From NCBI GenBank assembly GCA_018662365.1, contig JABJGH010000005.1:23108-87107 (forward strand): a stretch of 64,000 nt of DNA, given 5' to 3'. The position numbers and the translations under genes were made by a program. Numbering within the stretch: position 1 is the stretch's first letter; every line of letters begins with the position of its first letter. Shown one piece after another: positions 32,999-42,544 of this stretch. The notes beneath the pieces are model-generated. The model was not told where the DNA came from. It saw only the letters and a program-made list of their open reading frames with translations, and did no database searches. Origin of the DNA: Chloroflexota bacterium (GTDB lineage: Bacteria > Chloroflexota > Anaerolineae > Anaerolineales > UBA11579).

Positions 32999-35383
32999 TT
33001 ATTGCATTGAAATTTGGCAGGGGGAGGGATCATCGACCCGTACAGATTCCCCATTAGGAAACGTGATTAATGTATTATCAGATTCGCATTTAATGATTAA
33101 TCCCTGATATTTCAACTTAACTGGTTGGGGAAAAGGATTAAAATCATTTATGGAAACCTTTTGCGGGGAGTGTATCCTGATACCCAAAATATTCAGAAAT
33201 AAACCTAAGGGCGGCAAGCCTATCAGAGAATTTCGTTCTCCCATTGCTTTTTCTTTTTCGGCATGATGATGTTTCCTAAATGCATGATCTCGTTTCAAAT
33301 TATCAATGATGCCATTCATGATCCTTTGAAAAAGATTAATAGCTTCATCCCTAGCTCCATATGCCAAAAGTCCTTCGCCCAACATCACGTTCCACGGGAG
33401 CCAAACACTTTTTATGATCTCTGCATCCTCGCGAGATAAAGTCGTTATGCTTGCAGGCATTCCAAATTTTTGATGGTATTTCTTGTTTTTGCTGAGCTTA
33501 TTTTTAACGATTTTATTTACTCTTTCCTGATTTGGGATACCTGCCCAAATGGGAGTAAGCAACGTTTGATCTTGCTTCCGAAGATCTACTTGGTAAACCA
33601 AAACTTTTCCTTTATCAGGTAAGTTGTCAATTTGAACGAAGTCCAAGCCGGAAAAAAGGGGTTCGATGGTGACTATTCCAAATTCTGGCATCCAGTGAAT
33701 TTTTTGTCTATCAATCTTTTCAACCCGGTGTTGCCCATTTGCTAATGTGCCGTGCACGCTCACTTCGGTTTGCAATGCGAGGTCAGAACCCACATCGAAT
33801 CGAATTTGTAATCGCACAGGTTGCTCAAATTCCAGATCAAATTGAATTTTGCCAGAACCGATTCTTTGGGATAATTTTTTACCTTTGGACGATATATGCG
33901 AATCTCTATCCCAATACCTGTAGCTAGTTGCTCTTGGGTCCCAAGAATCTTCCACTGCATTTAATAATCTGGTTGATAATCTTTCTAATTCTTCTATATC
34001 CTGGTTATTATTAATTTCTTTTGCAATCTTTATCAGAGTTTGACATTCTTTATATAGATAAGAGCAGAGATCTGGGTTTTCAACCAAGCTAATATCGACT
34101 CCCTGCGCCCAGGTCTGGTATTTGACAAAGATCGGATTGTCATCAAAGCCACTTTGAATTGAATTATCCCATTCTGGTATCCCATCCCCATCTTGATCAT
34201 GGGAAGTATCAAACCAAGCATAAATATATTTTAGTAAATAGGGGTAAGCAATGTTTAAAAAGTCTTTGTTTTCTTCCTGTTCAAATAACTTCCAGGCAAG
34301 CGTCGCAAGAATTGGAAAAGATTGCATTTGGCTTCTTTGACCTGCAAGCCCAGGTTTCCAATCGATTAATCCATTTTCATTTTGAGTTTGAAAGAAATTT
34401 AGTAATAAACCTTCTAGGATTTCTGATGAACCGGGCAAGAGGTTTTGGGATAAATACCAAGCATCCAGCGCATTTTGACCATTCCAAAGGTGGTTATAAT
34501 CGCCCCCATTTCCTAAATTTGAATACCCCTGATCTGGTAAGCGAGTTTTTACGAAGGATGTATTTGGAAGATGTTGATTGCCATCATATAAGAGTGAATT
34601 AGCCATTTTCTGACCTAATGCAAATGCCGCATCCCAGTCTGGGTTGCCTGAAAAGACCTCTAATTGCTTCGAATTCACCATTTTTAATTTGGCAATTTCA
34701 GCGGGCCAATTTTTTGTGGCAATATGGCGGGCTTGTTTAAATGATTCATTCGGGTCGGGTAGGGCAACTTGAACCCAAGTGAATTGCCGAGTTGAACCAG
34801 GTAACATATTTAAATCTAGGGATAAAGCAGGATACGGACTATTGATGGCTTTTGCTCCCCCAGTGATGAAAATAACCGGTTGAAGTTCTGCGGTTTTTCC
34901 TTGGAGTACATTTACTGCCTCAATTTGTTTAGGTGCCAACACTTGTCCATTTAATCCTGTTGGATTAAGGATGCCCACCAGCTCAAAATTGATTTTTCGA
35001 TCGTTTAATCCTGCGTTGATTACCCGAACCCTTCCAGCGGCAGTCTGACAATCAGGAATCCAATATTCCAACTCAATATTTATCCCTGAAAAGGGAGAAA
35101 AATGCAATTTGATGTAATTAGGGAAAAAACTGATTACTTTTGGGCTAGTTTCAAATTGGGTGGGCTCCCAAACAGTAGTGTGATTTTCGGTGAATTGAGG
35201 GAAAATCCGCATATTTCTTGCCCGCAATCCATAGGTGGTTTGTAAAATGATTGCTGCAGGATCACCTCGCCCAAGAAGCAGCTCCCATATTTGATCGTTT
35301 GTGTAATCAAGGTTACTCAGTCTAGCATCTGCTACTAGACTCAAACTCTGGGGGTCATTTAGACCTAAATTCCAATGCCGCAT
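32999..35383 (-). CDS. (alpha/alpha)6-barrel glycoside hydrolase, GH63/debranching-like
   Basis: 794 residues with no signal peptide, so probably cytoplasmic. An N-terminal beta-sandwich (about 1-230) is followed by a six-hairpin catalytic barrel. Motifs such as NLGNGGDYNHLWNGQNALDAW near 295, NENGLIDWKPGLAGQ near 335 and DQDGDGIPEWDN near 397 are typical of GH63-like and amylo-glucosidase-like enzymes, in which an Asp after GLAG-type loops is the acid. A jelly-roll-like insertion (about 490-610) lies between barrel parts. Substrate cannot be read; alpha-linked glucosides are the best guess. The promoter predicts a leaderless mRNA. Confidence 0.75.
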   Translation of the reverse strand: MRHWNLGLNDPQSLSLVADARLSNLDYTNDQIWELLLGRGDPAAIILQTTYGLRARNMRIFPQFTENHTTVWEPTQFETSPKVISFFPNYIKLHFSPFSGINIELEYWIPDCQTAAGRVRVINAGLNDRKINFELVGILNPTGLNGQVLAPKQIEAVNVLQGKTAELQPVIFITGGAKAINSPYPALSLDLNMLPGSTRQFTWVQVALPDPNESFKQARHIATKNWPAEIAKLKMVNSKQLEVFSGNPDWDAAFALGQKMANSLLYDGNQHLPNTSFVKTRLPDQGYSNLGNGGDYNHLWNGQNALDAWYLSQNLLPGSSEILEGLLLNFFQTQNENGLIDWKPGLAGQRSQMQSFPILATLAWKLFEQEENKDFLNIAYPYLLKYIYAWFDTSHDQDGDGIPEWDNSIQSGFDDNPIFVKYQTWAQGVDISLVENPDLCSYLYKECQTLIKIAKEINNNQDIEELERLSTRLLNAVEDSWDPRATSYRYWDRDSHISSKGKKLSQRIGSGKIQFDLEFEQPVRLQIRFDVGSDLALQTEVSVHGTLANGQHRVEKIDRQKIHWMPEFGIVTIEPLFSGLDFVQIDNLPDKGKVLVYQVDLRKQDQTLLTPIWAGIPNQERVNKIVKNKLSKNKKYHQKFGMPASITTLSREDAEIIKSVWLPWNVMLGEGLLAYGARDEAINLFQRIMNGIIDNLKRDHAFRKHHHAEKEKAMGERNSLIGLPPLGLFLNILGIRIHSPQKVSINDFNPFPQPVKLKYQGLIIKCESDNTLITFPNGESVRVDDPSPCQISMQ

Positions 35384-35389
35384 ATCTGC

Positions 35390-35418
35390 ATTGTAAGAGT
35401 AGAATGCCTAACGGTCAA
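35390..35418 (-). promoter_or_regulatory. Leaderless-type promoter of the glycoside hydrolase gene
   Basis: TTGACC, 17-bp spacer, TACAAT, then 6 bp and the ATG at 35383. Both hexamers are near consensus at ideal spacing, and the predicted start site is the A of the ATG. Confidence 0.75.
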
Positions 35419-35464
35419 AGGGTTTTATGCTAGAATTTGGTTAGAAACATCCTTTGGAGGTTGT

Positions 35465-35941
35465 ATGAGCTCAAAAATGATGAAAACACGTGGAATGTAC
35501 TTCGAAGAGTTCGAAGTTGGACATCAAGTTATTACATCTGGTCGAACAGTTACAGAAGCTGATATTGTCGGTTTTGCTGGGCTGACAGGTGATTACAATC
35601 AAATCCATACAGATGCAGAATTTAGTAAAACGACCCCCTTTGGAGAAAGAGTTGCCCATGGATTGTTAGGACTTTCGATTGCTTCTGGTCTCATTGTTTT
35701 GGTAGGTATATTAGAAGGCACGATCATGGCATTTCGAGAAATTAATTCATGGAAATTCTCTAGACCTATTCATATTGGCGATACGATCCATGTTGAGATC
35801 GAGATCAAAGAAACCAAACTAATGAAACGCCTTGGTGGTGGTCTTGTCGTTTTACAATTGGACGTGAAGAATCAACATGGGGATACCACCATGAAAGGTA
35901 CTTGGTCCGCATTAATCCTTAGCAAACCCGAAAGTGAATAA
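35465..35941 (+). CDS. MaoC-family (R)-hydratase-like protein
   Basis: 158 residues from the ATG at 35465, chosen because TTTGGAGG lies just upstream; an in-frame ATG 90 bp earlier would overlap the divergent gene. Single hotdog domain with the hydratase-2 motif: the GLTGDYNQIHTD block near residue 38 contains the catalytic Asp and His, and RVAHGLLGLSIASGL follows. It likely hydrates enoyl-CoA or a related thioester. No fatty-acid or PHA gene is beside it. Confidence 0.88.
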   Translation: MSSKMMKTRGMYFEEFEVGHQVITSGRTVTEADIVGFAGLTGDYNQIHTDAEFSKTTPFGERVAHGLLGLSIASGLIVLVGILEGTIMAFREINSWKFSRPIHIGDTIHVEIEIKETKLMKRLGGGLVVLQLDVKNQHGDTTMKGTWSALILSKPESE

Positions 35942-35992
35942 GTAATACTTTTCAGCCAAAATAATTCAATCCAATATCGTTTAAAGGTTTAA

Positions 35993-38900
35993 ATGGAAGA
36001 GGAAAACAAACCCCCAATAGAAGATGACAATCTCGAAGAGAGCCCTAAAGAGGAACCTCGAGATCGATTTCGCCGATTATTGAATGAATCTGAGGAGGAA
36101 AAAAACAATAATCCTGATTGGACATCTGAATATTTGGTTGAACGAGAAGAAGATCAAGAAAATGATTTAGAGGATAAAACCTCTATTCCCCCAATTGAAA
36201 GTGAGAATAAAGAAAAGGGGAGTGAACCTAATCCCCCTGCCTTTTTAGAAGAAGATGTGAAGGAAGATACCTCCGTTGAAGATATTCCTTTGGAAATCAA
36301 TTCCAAATCAGGAAACGAATCTCAACAATTAACGCCAAAAAAAGCTCATCCCTCTATGCCAGATGACACCCATGTGATGGCGGCTAAAAAACAGCAAGGT
36401 GATGAGGAAGTTGATGAGGATGCAGATTCTCCCACTTTACTTGAAGACCGCTCCTTCAATGAAAGACCCACTGAAATAATGGTGGAAAGCGGAGGGGTGG
36501 AAAAAATTATTAAAGAAGAATCTGGTCCTTCCCTAGAAAGTACACCCCAACCGCCTCCTCCCTTAGGAGACGCTCCCAAAATTAGTCCTCCTAAAGTAGA
36601 CACGCAAGGGATGCCTCTTCCACGTAGAGTGCCTGAGGTTGATCTTTCAGCCACACAGGTTGTAGTATCTAGAAAAGTTGGAATTCAAAATAGAAGAAGA
36701 CCCGGTTTCACGGAATCATTAAAAAAGAAACAGGGGGGCATGAGTAGTTTAGGATGTTTTGTTCGGATAGGTGTTTGGGCATTATTTGGATTAATATTGC
36801 TCGCTGGGGGCATTTTTAGTTATATGTTGTTGCAATATTATTCGATCCGAGCCACTCTGCCTTCAGTCGATGAATTGAGTGCGAAAGCTTCGCAGTTTGA
36901 AACGACTCGAATTTTGGACAGCAACGATAACCTGCTATATGAAATATTGGATCCAAATGCGGGGAGACGGACTTATGTTTCCATTGATGAAATTTCCCCA
37001 TATATGATTGCGAGCATCATAGCAACGGAGGATGGTGCTTTTTATAGTCACCCGGGATTTAATTGGTTGGCGATCGTGCGAGCATTTATACAAAACACTA
37101 GAAGTGGCGAAACTGTTTCGGGTGCCTCCACCATCACACAACAGGTTGCTAGAATGTTGGTGTTGGATGCAGATGAAGCCGCGCAGCGTACTTACATGCG
37201 CAAGGTGCGAGAAGCCCTTTTGGCGATGGAAATTACGCGAGTTTATTCTAAGGATGAAATACTCGAACTTTATTTGAATGAAGTGAACTTTGGAAATCTC
37301 GCTTATGGTGTGGAGGCTGCTGCAGAAACATATTTTGGTTCATCGGCAAATGAACTAACGATGGCTGAATCCTCATTTTTAGCTGGGATTCCTCAGGCGC
37401 CTGCTGTATATGATGTTTACTCAAACCCTGAAGCAATTTTTTCCAGACAACAAGATGTGTTGAGATTGATGTATGAGACAAGCCAGGATCAGGATTGCAT
37501 ATACGTAAGCAATAGTGATCAAAAAATATGTGTCTCTTCAGATGATGCAGCCAAAGCGGCCTATGAATTTGTGGATTATGAATTCAATGCACCAGATGTC
37601 AAAATAAGATATCCCCATTGGGTGAACTATATTCGATCTCTTTTGGAGAAACAATATGATCCCCAAACGATCTATCGATCTGGTTTCACTGTTGAGACAA
37701 CTTTAGACCCTGGTTTGCAGGATATGGCTTTAGCTTCTGTTCAAAAGCATGTCTTCGGTTTATCTAATTTAAATGTGCAGAGTGGGGCATTGGTGGCGAT
37801 TGACCCGGAAACCGGCGAGATATTGGTGATGGTAGGCTCAGCTGATTTCTATAATGAAGAAATTGATGGCCAAATCAATATGGCTATCTCACCCCGCCAA
37901 CCAGGTTCTTCCATCAAACCATTCACATATTTAGCTGCATTCGAAAATGGCTGGACTCCTTCGACCCTCATTTGGGATGTGCCATCAGAATTTACCCCTT
38001 CGGGATTAGAAAACGATCCGCGCGATCCATACGAGCCAGTCAATTATGATGAGCGGTTTCATGGACCACAAACTGTTCGTTCTGCGTTGGCCAATTCGTT
38101 TAATGTCCCTGCTGTAAAAGCTCTCCAATATATTGGTGTGTATGGTGAGTCTGATACAGAAGGGGAAGATGGCTTGGTTGAAATGGCTCACAGATTAGGA
38201 ATTACCGATCTTAAGGAAGATTATTATGGTCTTTCGCTTACCTTGGGTGGGGGGGAAGTGCAACTTTTAGATATGACTAGTGCTTATGCAGTTCTAGGAA
38301 ACGCGGGCAACAAAATACCTCCCTATGCGATCACGCGCATCACTGACCATAATGGAAACATAGTATTTGAACATGAAGATCCTGCTGGTGAACAAGTGAT
38401 TAAAGCAGAACATGCATTTTTGATTTCTTCAATATTATCTGATAATTCAGCGAGAACCCCTTCATTTGGCCCAAATTCTGTGATCAATTTGGGGTTCCAG
38501 GCAGCGGCAAAGACCGGCACAACAAATGATTTTAGGGATAATTGGACGATTGGTTATACTCCAGATTTAGCTGTAGGTGTTTGGGTAGGGAATCCGGATT
38601 ACACAATGATGGAAGGGACGAGTGGCTTAAGTGGGGCAGCGCCAATTTGGGCGGAGTTTATGAAATTGGCGATCCAAGACCTGACCGGCAACCATCCGAC
38701 CCCATTCATGAAACCTGCTGGCGTGGTTGACAGGGTAATTTGTTCAATTAGTGGCACAATTCCATCTCAATATTGCCCAGAACATCGCAGTGAATTTTTT
38801 GCTTCTGGCGAATTGCCTTTAGATGAAGATGAGGATTTATGGCAAAAGGTGTTAGTCGATACATGGACCTCTCTGATCGCCTCTCAAGATTGCCCCGATT

Positions 38901-39502
38901 TTACAGAGCAGGAATTCACTTTAAATGTTTCAGAGATCTGGGCTAGAGAGTGGATCTTAGATAGTTCTGCGGGAAAGGATTGGGCAGAAGAAAATGGATT
39001 TTCTGACCCAGTGATATTCACGCCAGATAGAGAATGCAAAGCAACTGATCCTCGACCGCATCTGGCTTTTTCCTCACCATCCTCAGGAAGCATCATTACT
39101 AGCTCAATTCTTCCCATTGTAGTAAAAGCGGATGCAGATAATGGATTTAAGGAAGTTATTTTAGAATGGGGAAAGGGAGATAATCCTCACGACTGGAAAC
39201 AACTGACTAAAATTACCTCCCCCATGCCGAACCCAGAAGAAGTGTATCAATGGGATCTCAAGGATCTTGAGGCGGGAGAAGTGACTTTGCGTTTATGGAT
39301 GAACGGAAAAGACGATAAGGGTTATGCCTTTACGTTATTGCATTTAGACCTCCAAGTGCCAACCCCTACCCCAACACCGACTTCAACGCCGACTGAAACA
39401 CCCACGCCGACAATAACTCCAACGGTAACCATGACCGTAGTCCAAACGGCTACGCCGACGCCCACCGGGACTCTTACTCCAACCATTTTATTGACACCAT
39501 AG
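35993..39502 (+). CDS. Bifunctional class A penicillin-binding protein with long tails
   Basis: 1169 residues. A ~250-residue acidic, Pro/Glu-rich cytoplasmic region, one membrane helix (about 255-280), GT51 transglycosylase (about 300-480; catalytic Glu in ATEDGAFYSHPG near 344 and GASTITQQVAR), then the transpeptidase with SSIK (about 638) and KTGT (about 840). After the catalytic part there is a cysteine-containing segment, an Ig-like beta domain (about 1020-1120) and a Thr/Pro repeat tail (about 1123-1169). It polymerises and crosslinks peptidoglycan. The tails are much longer than in standard PBP1a and may mediate partner binding and wall or surface exposure. Confidence 0.93.
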   Translation: MEEENKPPIEDDNLEESPKEEPRDRFRRLLNESEEEKNNNPDWTSEYLVEREEDQENDLEDKTSIPPIESENKEKGSEPNPPAFLEEDVKEDTSVEDIPLEINSKSGNESQQLTPKKAHPSMPDDTHVMAAKKQQGDEEVDEDADSPTLLEDRSFNERPTEIMVESGGVEKIIKEESGPSLESTPQPPPPLGDAPKISPPKVDTQGMPLPRRVPEVDLSATQVVVSRKVGIQNRRRPGFTESLKKKQGGMSSLGCFVRIGVWALFGLILLAGGIFSYMLLQYYSIRATLPSVDELSAKASQFETTRILDSNDNLLYEILDPNAGRRTYVSIDEISPYMIASIIATEDGAFYSHPGFNWLAIVRAFIQNTRSGETVSGASTITQQVARMLVLDADEAAQRTYMRKVREALLAMEITRVYSKDEILELYLNEVNFGNLAYGVEAAAETYFGSSANELTMAESSFLAGIPQAPAVYDVYSNPEAIFSRQQDVLRLMYETSQDQDCIYVSNSDQKICVSSDDAAKAAYEFVDYEFNAPDVKIRYPHWVNYIRSLLEKQYDPQTIYRSGFTVETTLDPGLQDMALASVQKHVFGLSNLNVQSGALVAIDPETGEILVMVGSADFYNEEIDGQINMAISPRQPGSSIKPFTYLAAFENGWTPSTLIWDVPSEFTPSGLENDPRDPYEPVNYDERFHGPQTVRSALANSFNVPAVKALQYIGVYGESDTEGEDGLVEMAHRLGITDLKEDYYGLSLTLGGGEVQLLDMTSAYAVLGNAGNKIPPYAITRITDHNGNIVFEHEDPAGEQVIKAEHAFLISSILSDNSARTPSFGPNSVINLGFQAAAKTGTTNDFRDNWTIGYTPDLAVGVWVGNPDYTMMEGTSGLSGAAPIWAEFMKLAIQDLTGNHPTPFMKPAGVVDRVICSISGTIPSQYCPEHRSEFFASGELPLDEDEDLWQKVLVDTWTSLIASQDCPDFTEQEFTLNVSEIWAREWILDSSAGKDWAEENGFSDPVIFTPDRECKATDPRPHLAFSSPSSGSIITSSILPIVVKADADNGFKEVILEWGKGDNPHDWKQLTKITSPMPNPEEVYQWDLKDLEAGEVTLRLWMNGKDDKGYAFTLLHLDLQVPTPTPTPTSTPTETPTPTITPTVTMTVVQTATPTPTGTLTPTILLTP

Positions 39503-39505
39503 CCC

Positions 39506-40921
39506 ATGACAAATCAAATACTTACTTCGGATTCAAAGAAAGGAAAAGATTATTCTGCGGTTCGTCGCGTGTTAATATGGATCCTTTTTGCAAATCTTGC
39601 GGTGACGATCGTCAAAATAGGACTCGGGATTTTTACGGGGGCATTGGCTGTCGTTGCGGATGGCTTTCATTCTTTGGTCGATTCTTCATCCAACCTGATC
39701 GGTCTTGCGGCGATAAAATTAGCAGGACGCCCGGCTGACGATAAACATCCCTACGGATATCGGCGATATGAAACCATTGGCGCGATGGCGATTGGGGCAA
39801 TGCTCTTGGTGGCGGCCTACGAAATAGGGTCGTCGATTATTGACCGCTTAAGTGCAGGGGTAAGACCTGAGATTGATAACCTGTCCTTTTGGCTGGTGAT
39901 GCTGACCTTGCCCATAAATATTGTCGTTGTGATTTTGGAGATCAGGGCAAGTAAGAAACTAAATTCTGAGATATTGTTCGCAGACGCAAAGCATACCCAA
40001 ACCGATCTATTTGTGACTGCTTCAGTGCTTGTGTCTATGGTGGGTGTTCGCTTAGGGTGGGCTTGGCTCGATCTTGTGGTTGCTGCATTTGTGGTGCTGC
40101 TGATCGGTAAAGCCGCATTTGAAATATTGGGGGATACGACCCGCTGGTTAACGGACCGAGCGGCAGTTGATCCCGACTTGATCGAAGAGATCGTCTATAG
40201 TGCACCCGGTGTCCGCTTTGTACATCGCATTCGGTCTCGTGGAAATCCGGGGGCAATCTTTGTTGATTTGCACGCAAAGGTGGATCCAGGGATGAGCACC
40301 TCTCAAGCGCATGCAATTTCGTCGGAGGTCGAAAGAAGAATAATTGAACAAATAGATAATGTCGTCGAAGCAATCGTACATATCGAACCCTCCAAAAAAG
40401 AGCGTCCAACTCATTGGGAAAAAATTTCTACAGATTTACGAACAACGGCTGATGGGATGGGATTAGGATTGCATAATTTACATATTCACACTGAAGGAGA
40501 TGCAGGATTTATTGTCGAACTCCATTTGGAAATGAGAGGGGAAATGAGTTTGGGGGAGGCGCATTCGCTGGCGGATCAATTCGAGGAAACAGTGGTGAAA
40601 CGATGGCCTCAAATTGTGTCCATTACCACCCATCTTGAACCCTTACCGGCAGATTTTTTCCAATCAGGTGAAAACCCAGATCCGAAATATGTGGGAGATA
40701 TCAGGAAATTATTGCTGAATCATGTGCAATCGGAACAGATATTGAAATTGCAATGCTATCGCTCCTCTGAACATCTCCATGCCGCGATTACCATTTGCTT
40801 AGATTCAAAATTATCCCTAAAACAAGTGCATGCAGAAACTGAGAATATCGAAAATGATTTGCTGAAACAGATTCCAGGATTAAGCCGCGTCATTGTGCAC
40901 GTTGAACCAGAGAAACAATAA
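39506..40921 (+). CDS. Cation diffusion facilitator with three C-terminal domains
   Basis: 471 residues. CDF exporter core with about six helices (1-205), including ADGFHSLVDSSSNLIGL near residue 51 (His/Asp of the metal site) and the DAKHTQTDLFVT motif near 158. After it come three successive copies of the ferredoxin-like ZT-dimer domain, about 215-300, 305-390 and 395-471, each ending in a VHIEP/THLEP/VHVEP motif. One copy is normal. It exports Zn2+, Mn2+ or Fe2+ in exchange for protons; the metal cannot be assigned. It starts 3 bp after the PBP stop. Confidence 0.92.
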   Translation: MTNQILTSDSKKGKDYSAVRRVLIWILFANLAVTIVKIGLGIFTGALAVVADGFHSLVDSSSNLIGLAAIKLAGRPADDKHPYGYRRYETIGAMAIGAMLLVAAYEIGSSIIDRLSAGVRPEIDNLSFWLVMLTLPINIVVVILEIRASKKLNSEILFADAKHTQTDLFVTASVLVSMVGVRLGWAWLDLVVAAFVVLLIGKAAFEILGDTTRWLTDRAAVDPDLIEEIVYSAPGVRFVHRIRSRGNPGAIFVDLHAKVDPGMSTSQAHAISSEVERRIIEQIDNVVEAIVHIEPSKKERPTHWEKISTDLRTTADGMGLGLHNLHIHTEGDAGFIVELHLEMRGEMSLGEAHSLADQFEETVVKRWPQIVSITTHLEPLPADFFQSGENPDPKYVGDIRKLLLNHVQSEQILKLQCYRSSEHLHAAITICLDSKLSLKQVHAETENIENDLLKQIPGLSRVIVHVEPEKQ

Positions 40922-41101
40922 ATAATTTTCAGGAAATACAGTTTTTTGCTATGAGGTGGGGGGCAACGGAGTTCCTGGAGGGTTATTGTCCTAAGTGGGA
41001 TTTGTGGGGGGGATATTAAAATATAGCATCCCCCAATAATAATTGGAGAATGCTATATAAGAATGTGAACTAGGGCCTAATTCACAAAATAAAACTATAT
41101 T

Positions 41102-41272
41102 TTAGAGATCTTTGAGGAAGGTAGCTAATGCGAGCACAATAAAGCCAGCGGCTACGGTCCAAAAAGCGTTGTCTGTGAAAAATGGAATGGTCATGAAGGT
41201 ACCAAGAATTCCAAGAACACCAAGTACGATTGCGACCCACCAAGTTACTGTTTTAGGGGCTGAAAGTTTCAT
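41102..41272 (-). CDS. Small two-helix membrane protein
   Basis: 56 residues from the ATG at 41272, chosen because AGGAGAA lies 6 bp upstream; the frame opens further upstream without a ribosome site. Two hydrophobic helices (VTWWVAIVLGVLGILGTF and WTVAAGFIVLALATFL) joined by a short loop. No family recognised. Divergent from the GbsR-type operon. Confidence 0.7.
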   Translation of the reverse strand: MKLSAPKTVTWWVAIVLGVLGILGTFMTIPFFTDNAFWTVAAGFIVLALATFLKDL

Positions 41273-41529
41273 ATTGTTTCTCCTAGGTATAATTAAATAA
41301 TGATAAAAGTGTAATAAATAGTATCCCGGGCCCATAAGACAATCGAGGATAAAATTTTAGTCTATGTTAATTATATAGGGGATTTTAATAACTGCAAAGG
41401 GAAATTAAAGGTAATTTGCAAGGAATACTTGGGAAAATGACCGAATTTAGAGGGAAATAATCAAAATTCCTCAGTTTTATAATGCAAAATTGGTTCCATA
41501 AGAAGTATTGAGGCAAAATTAACCTTAAT

Positions 41530-41558
41530 TTGACAATCTTAATAAAATATTATATAGT
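41530..41558 (+). promoter_or_regulatory. Promoter of the GbsR-type operon
   Basis: TTGACA, 17-bp spacer, TATAGT. The -10 lies within the left arm of a 16-bp perfect inverted repeat. Confidence 0.8.
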
Positions 41559-41588
41559 ATGTTTAGTTCTTTCTAAACATACTATATA
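41551..41588. promoter_or_regulatory. Perfect palindromic operator
   Basis: Arms 41551-41566 and 41573-41588 (TATATAGTATGTTTAG and its exact complement) around TTCTTT. It covers the -10 and the expected start site of the GbsR-type gene, so a dimeric regulator bound here would block transcription. Confidence 0.8.
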
Positions 41589-41600
41589 AAGAAGGCCACC

Positions 41601-42134
41601 ATGGAAGATGAAATTTTGAAAGCTAAAAACCATTTTATTCAAGGAATGAGTCGGATCAGTAATTTTTGGGGGTTTCCAAAAGCAATGGGTGCAATTTATG
41701 GTGCGATATACCTATCCCCTGAGCTTCTTTCTCTGGATGAAATCGTTGAGCAAGTTGGGGTTACTAAGGGGTCTGTGAGCACCAATGTGCGGCAATTAGA
41801 AAGGTTGGGTATGGTGCATAAAAAGCTTCAAATTGGTGATCGAAAAGATTATTATCTCCCCGAAACAGACTTTTGGAAAATCATTAAGGGTATTTTGCGT
41901 GAACGCGAAAAAAGTGAGTTTGACCTTGCGCTTCGCACTGTAGATGAAAGCCTAGAAATGGTGCAGGAGGGGGGAGAAGAAAATGAAAAGATTATCTTTT
42001 ATAAAGAACGCATGGGCGCAATGCAGTCATTATTCAAGACTTTAGACAATTTGGTCTCCACCTTATTAGCTCTTGAAAACTTGGTCTCTCTCAGCACTTT
42101 AAAGAATTTACTTGATAAAGAGGAACGTAAATGA
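41601..42134 (+). CDS. GbsR/MarR-type transcriptional regulator
   Basis: 177 residues. Winged helix-turn-helix at about 20-90: LSLDEIVEQVGVTKGSVSTNVRQLERLGMV, then a wing KLQIGDRKDYYLP, as in the GbsR group of MarR-like repressors. The C-terminal 80 residues are helical and probably form the dimer. GAAGG lies 6 bp before the ATG. It heads an operon with a membrane protein (ATGA overlap) and an NAD(P)-dependent epimerase-like protein, and most likely controls itself through the palindrome over its promoter. Confidence 0.88.
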   Translation: MEDEILKAKNHFIQGMSRISNFWGFPKAMGAIYGAIYLSPELLSLDEIVEQVGVTKGSVSTNVRQLERLGMVHKKLQIGDRKDYYLPETDFWKIIKGILREREKSEFDLALRTVDESLEMVQEGGEENEKIIFYKERMGAMQSLFKTLDNLVSTLLALENLVSLSTLKNLLDKEERK

Positions 42135-42532
42135 AAAAATGGAATTTATTTATTACTATCATTGGGGGGCTCAATTGCGTCATAGTTTCCCTCCTGTTTT
42201 ATAATTTTCAATTGGGTGATGGTCAATCCTTTTTTTCACTCTTCCCTTTACCTGGGCTATATCTATTCGAAATAGCCCTATTGGGCGTTCTAGGTTTTTA
42301 TAGTGCCTTCAGAAATAAAATTTCTTTACTTTGGATCGTATGCGGATTCTTGCTCCCAATTATCATTCTAGGTGCTTGGACGGTTGGATTATATTTAATT
42401 CCCTCCTTTTTAGCCTTTGGTATTCTCGCAATAATTTTCTCAAATAAAAAAGAACGTAAACAAAATTTTAAATTATTTATTCAAGCTTTTATTAGTCAAT
42501 TTGGATTAATGATCCTATTGATCTTTACATAG
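42131..42532 (+). CDS. Four-helix membrane protein
   Basis: 133 residues, four hydrophobic helices, few charged residues. No family recognised. Translationally coupled to the GbsR-type regulator (ATGA), which points to a product under the same control, perhaps a transport or sensing partner. Confidence 0.75.
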   Translation: MKKWNLFITIIGGLNCVIVSLLFYNFQLGDGQSFFSLFPLPGLYLFEIALLGVLGFYSAFRNKISLLWIVCGFLLPIIILGAWTVGLYLIPSFLAFGILAIIFSNKKERKQNFKLFIQAFISQFGLMILLIFT

Positions 42533-42544
42533 AAGGAGATTTCA

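Noticed and set aside
35375..35464. Upstream ATG for the MaoC gene
   Set aside because: It overlaps the divergent glycoside hydrolase start and promoter; TTTGGAGG favours 35465.
39361..39498. Thr/Pro codon repeat as a minisatellite or CRISPR-like array
   Set aside because: The repeats are short in-frame Thr-Pro codons at the end of the PBP; there are no equal-length spacers.
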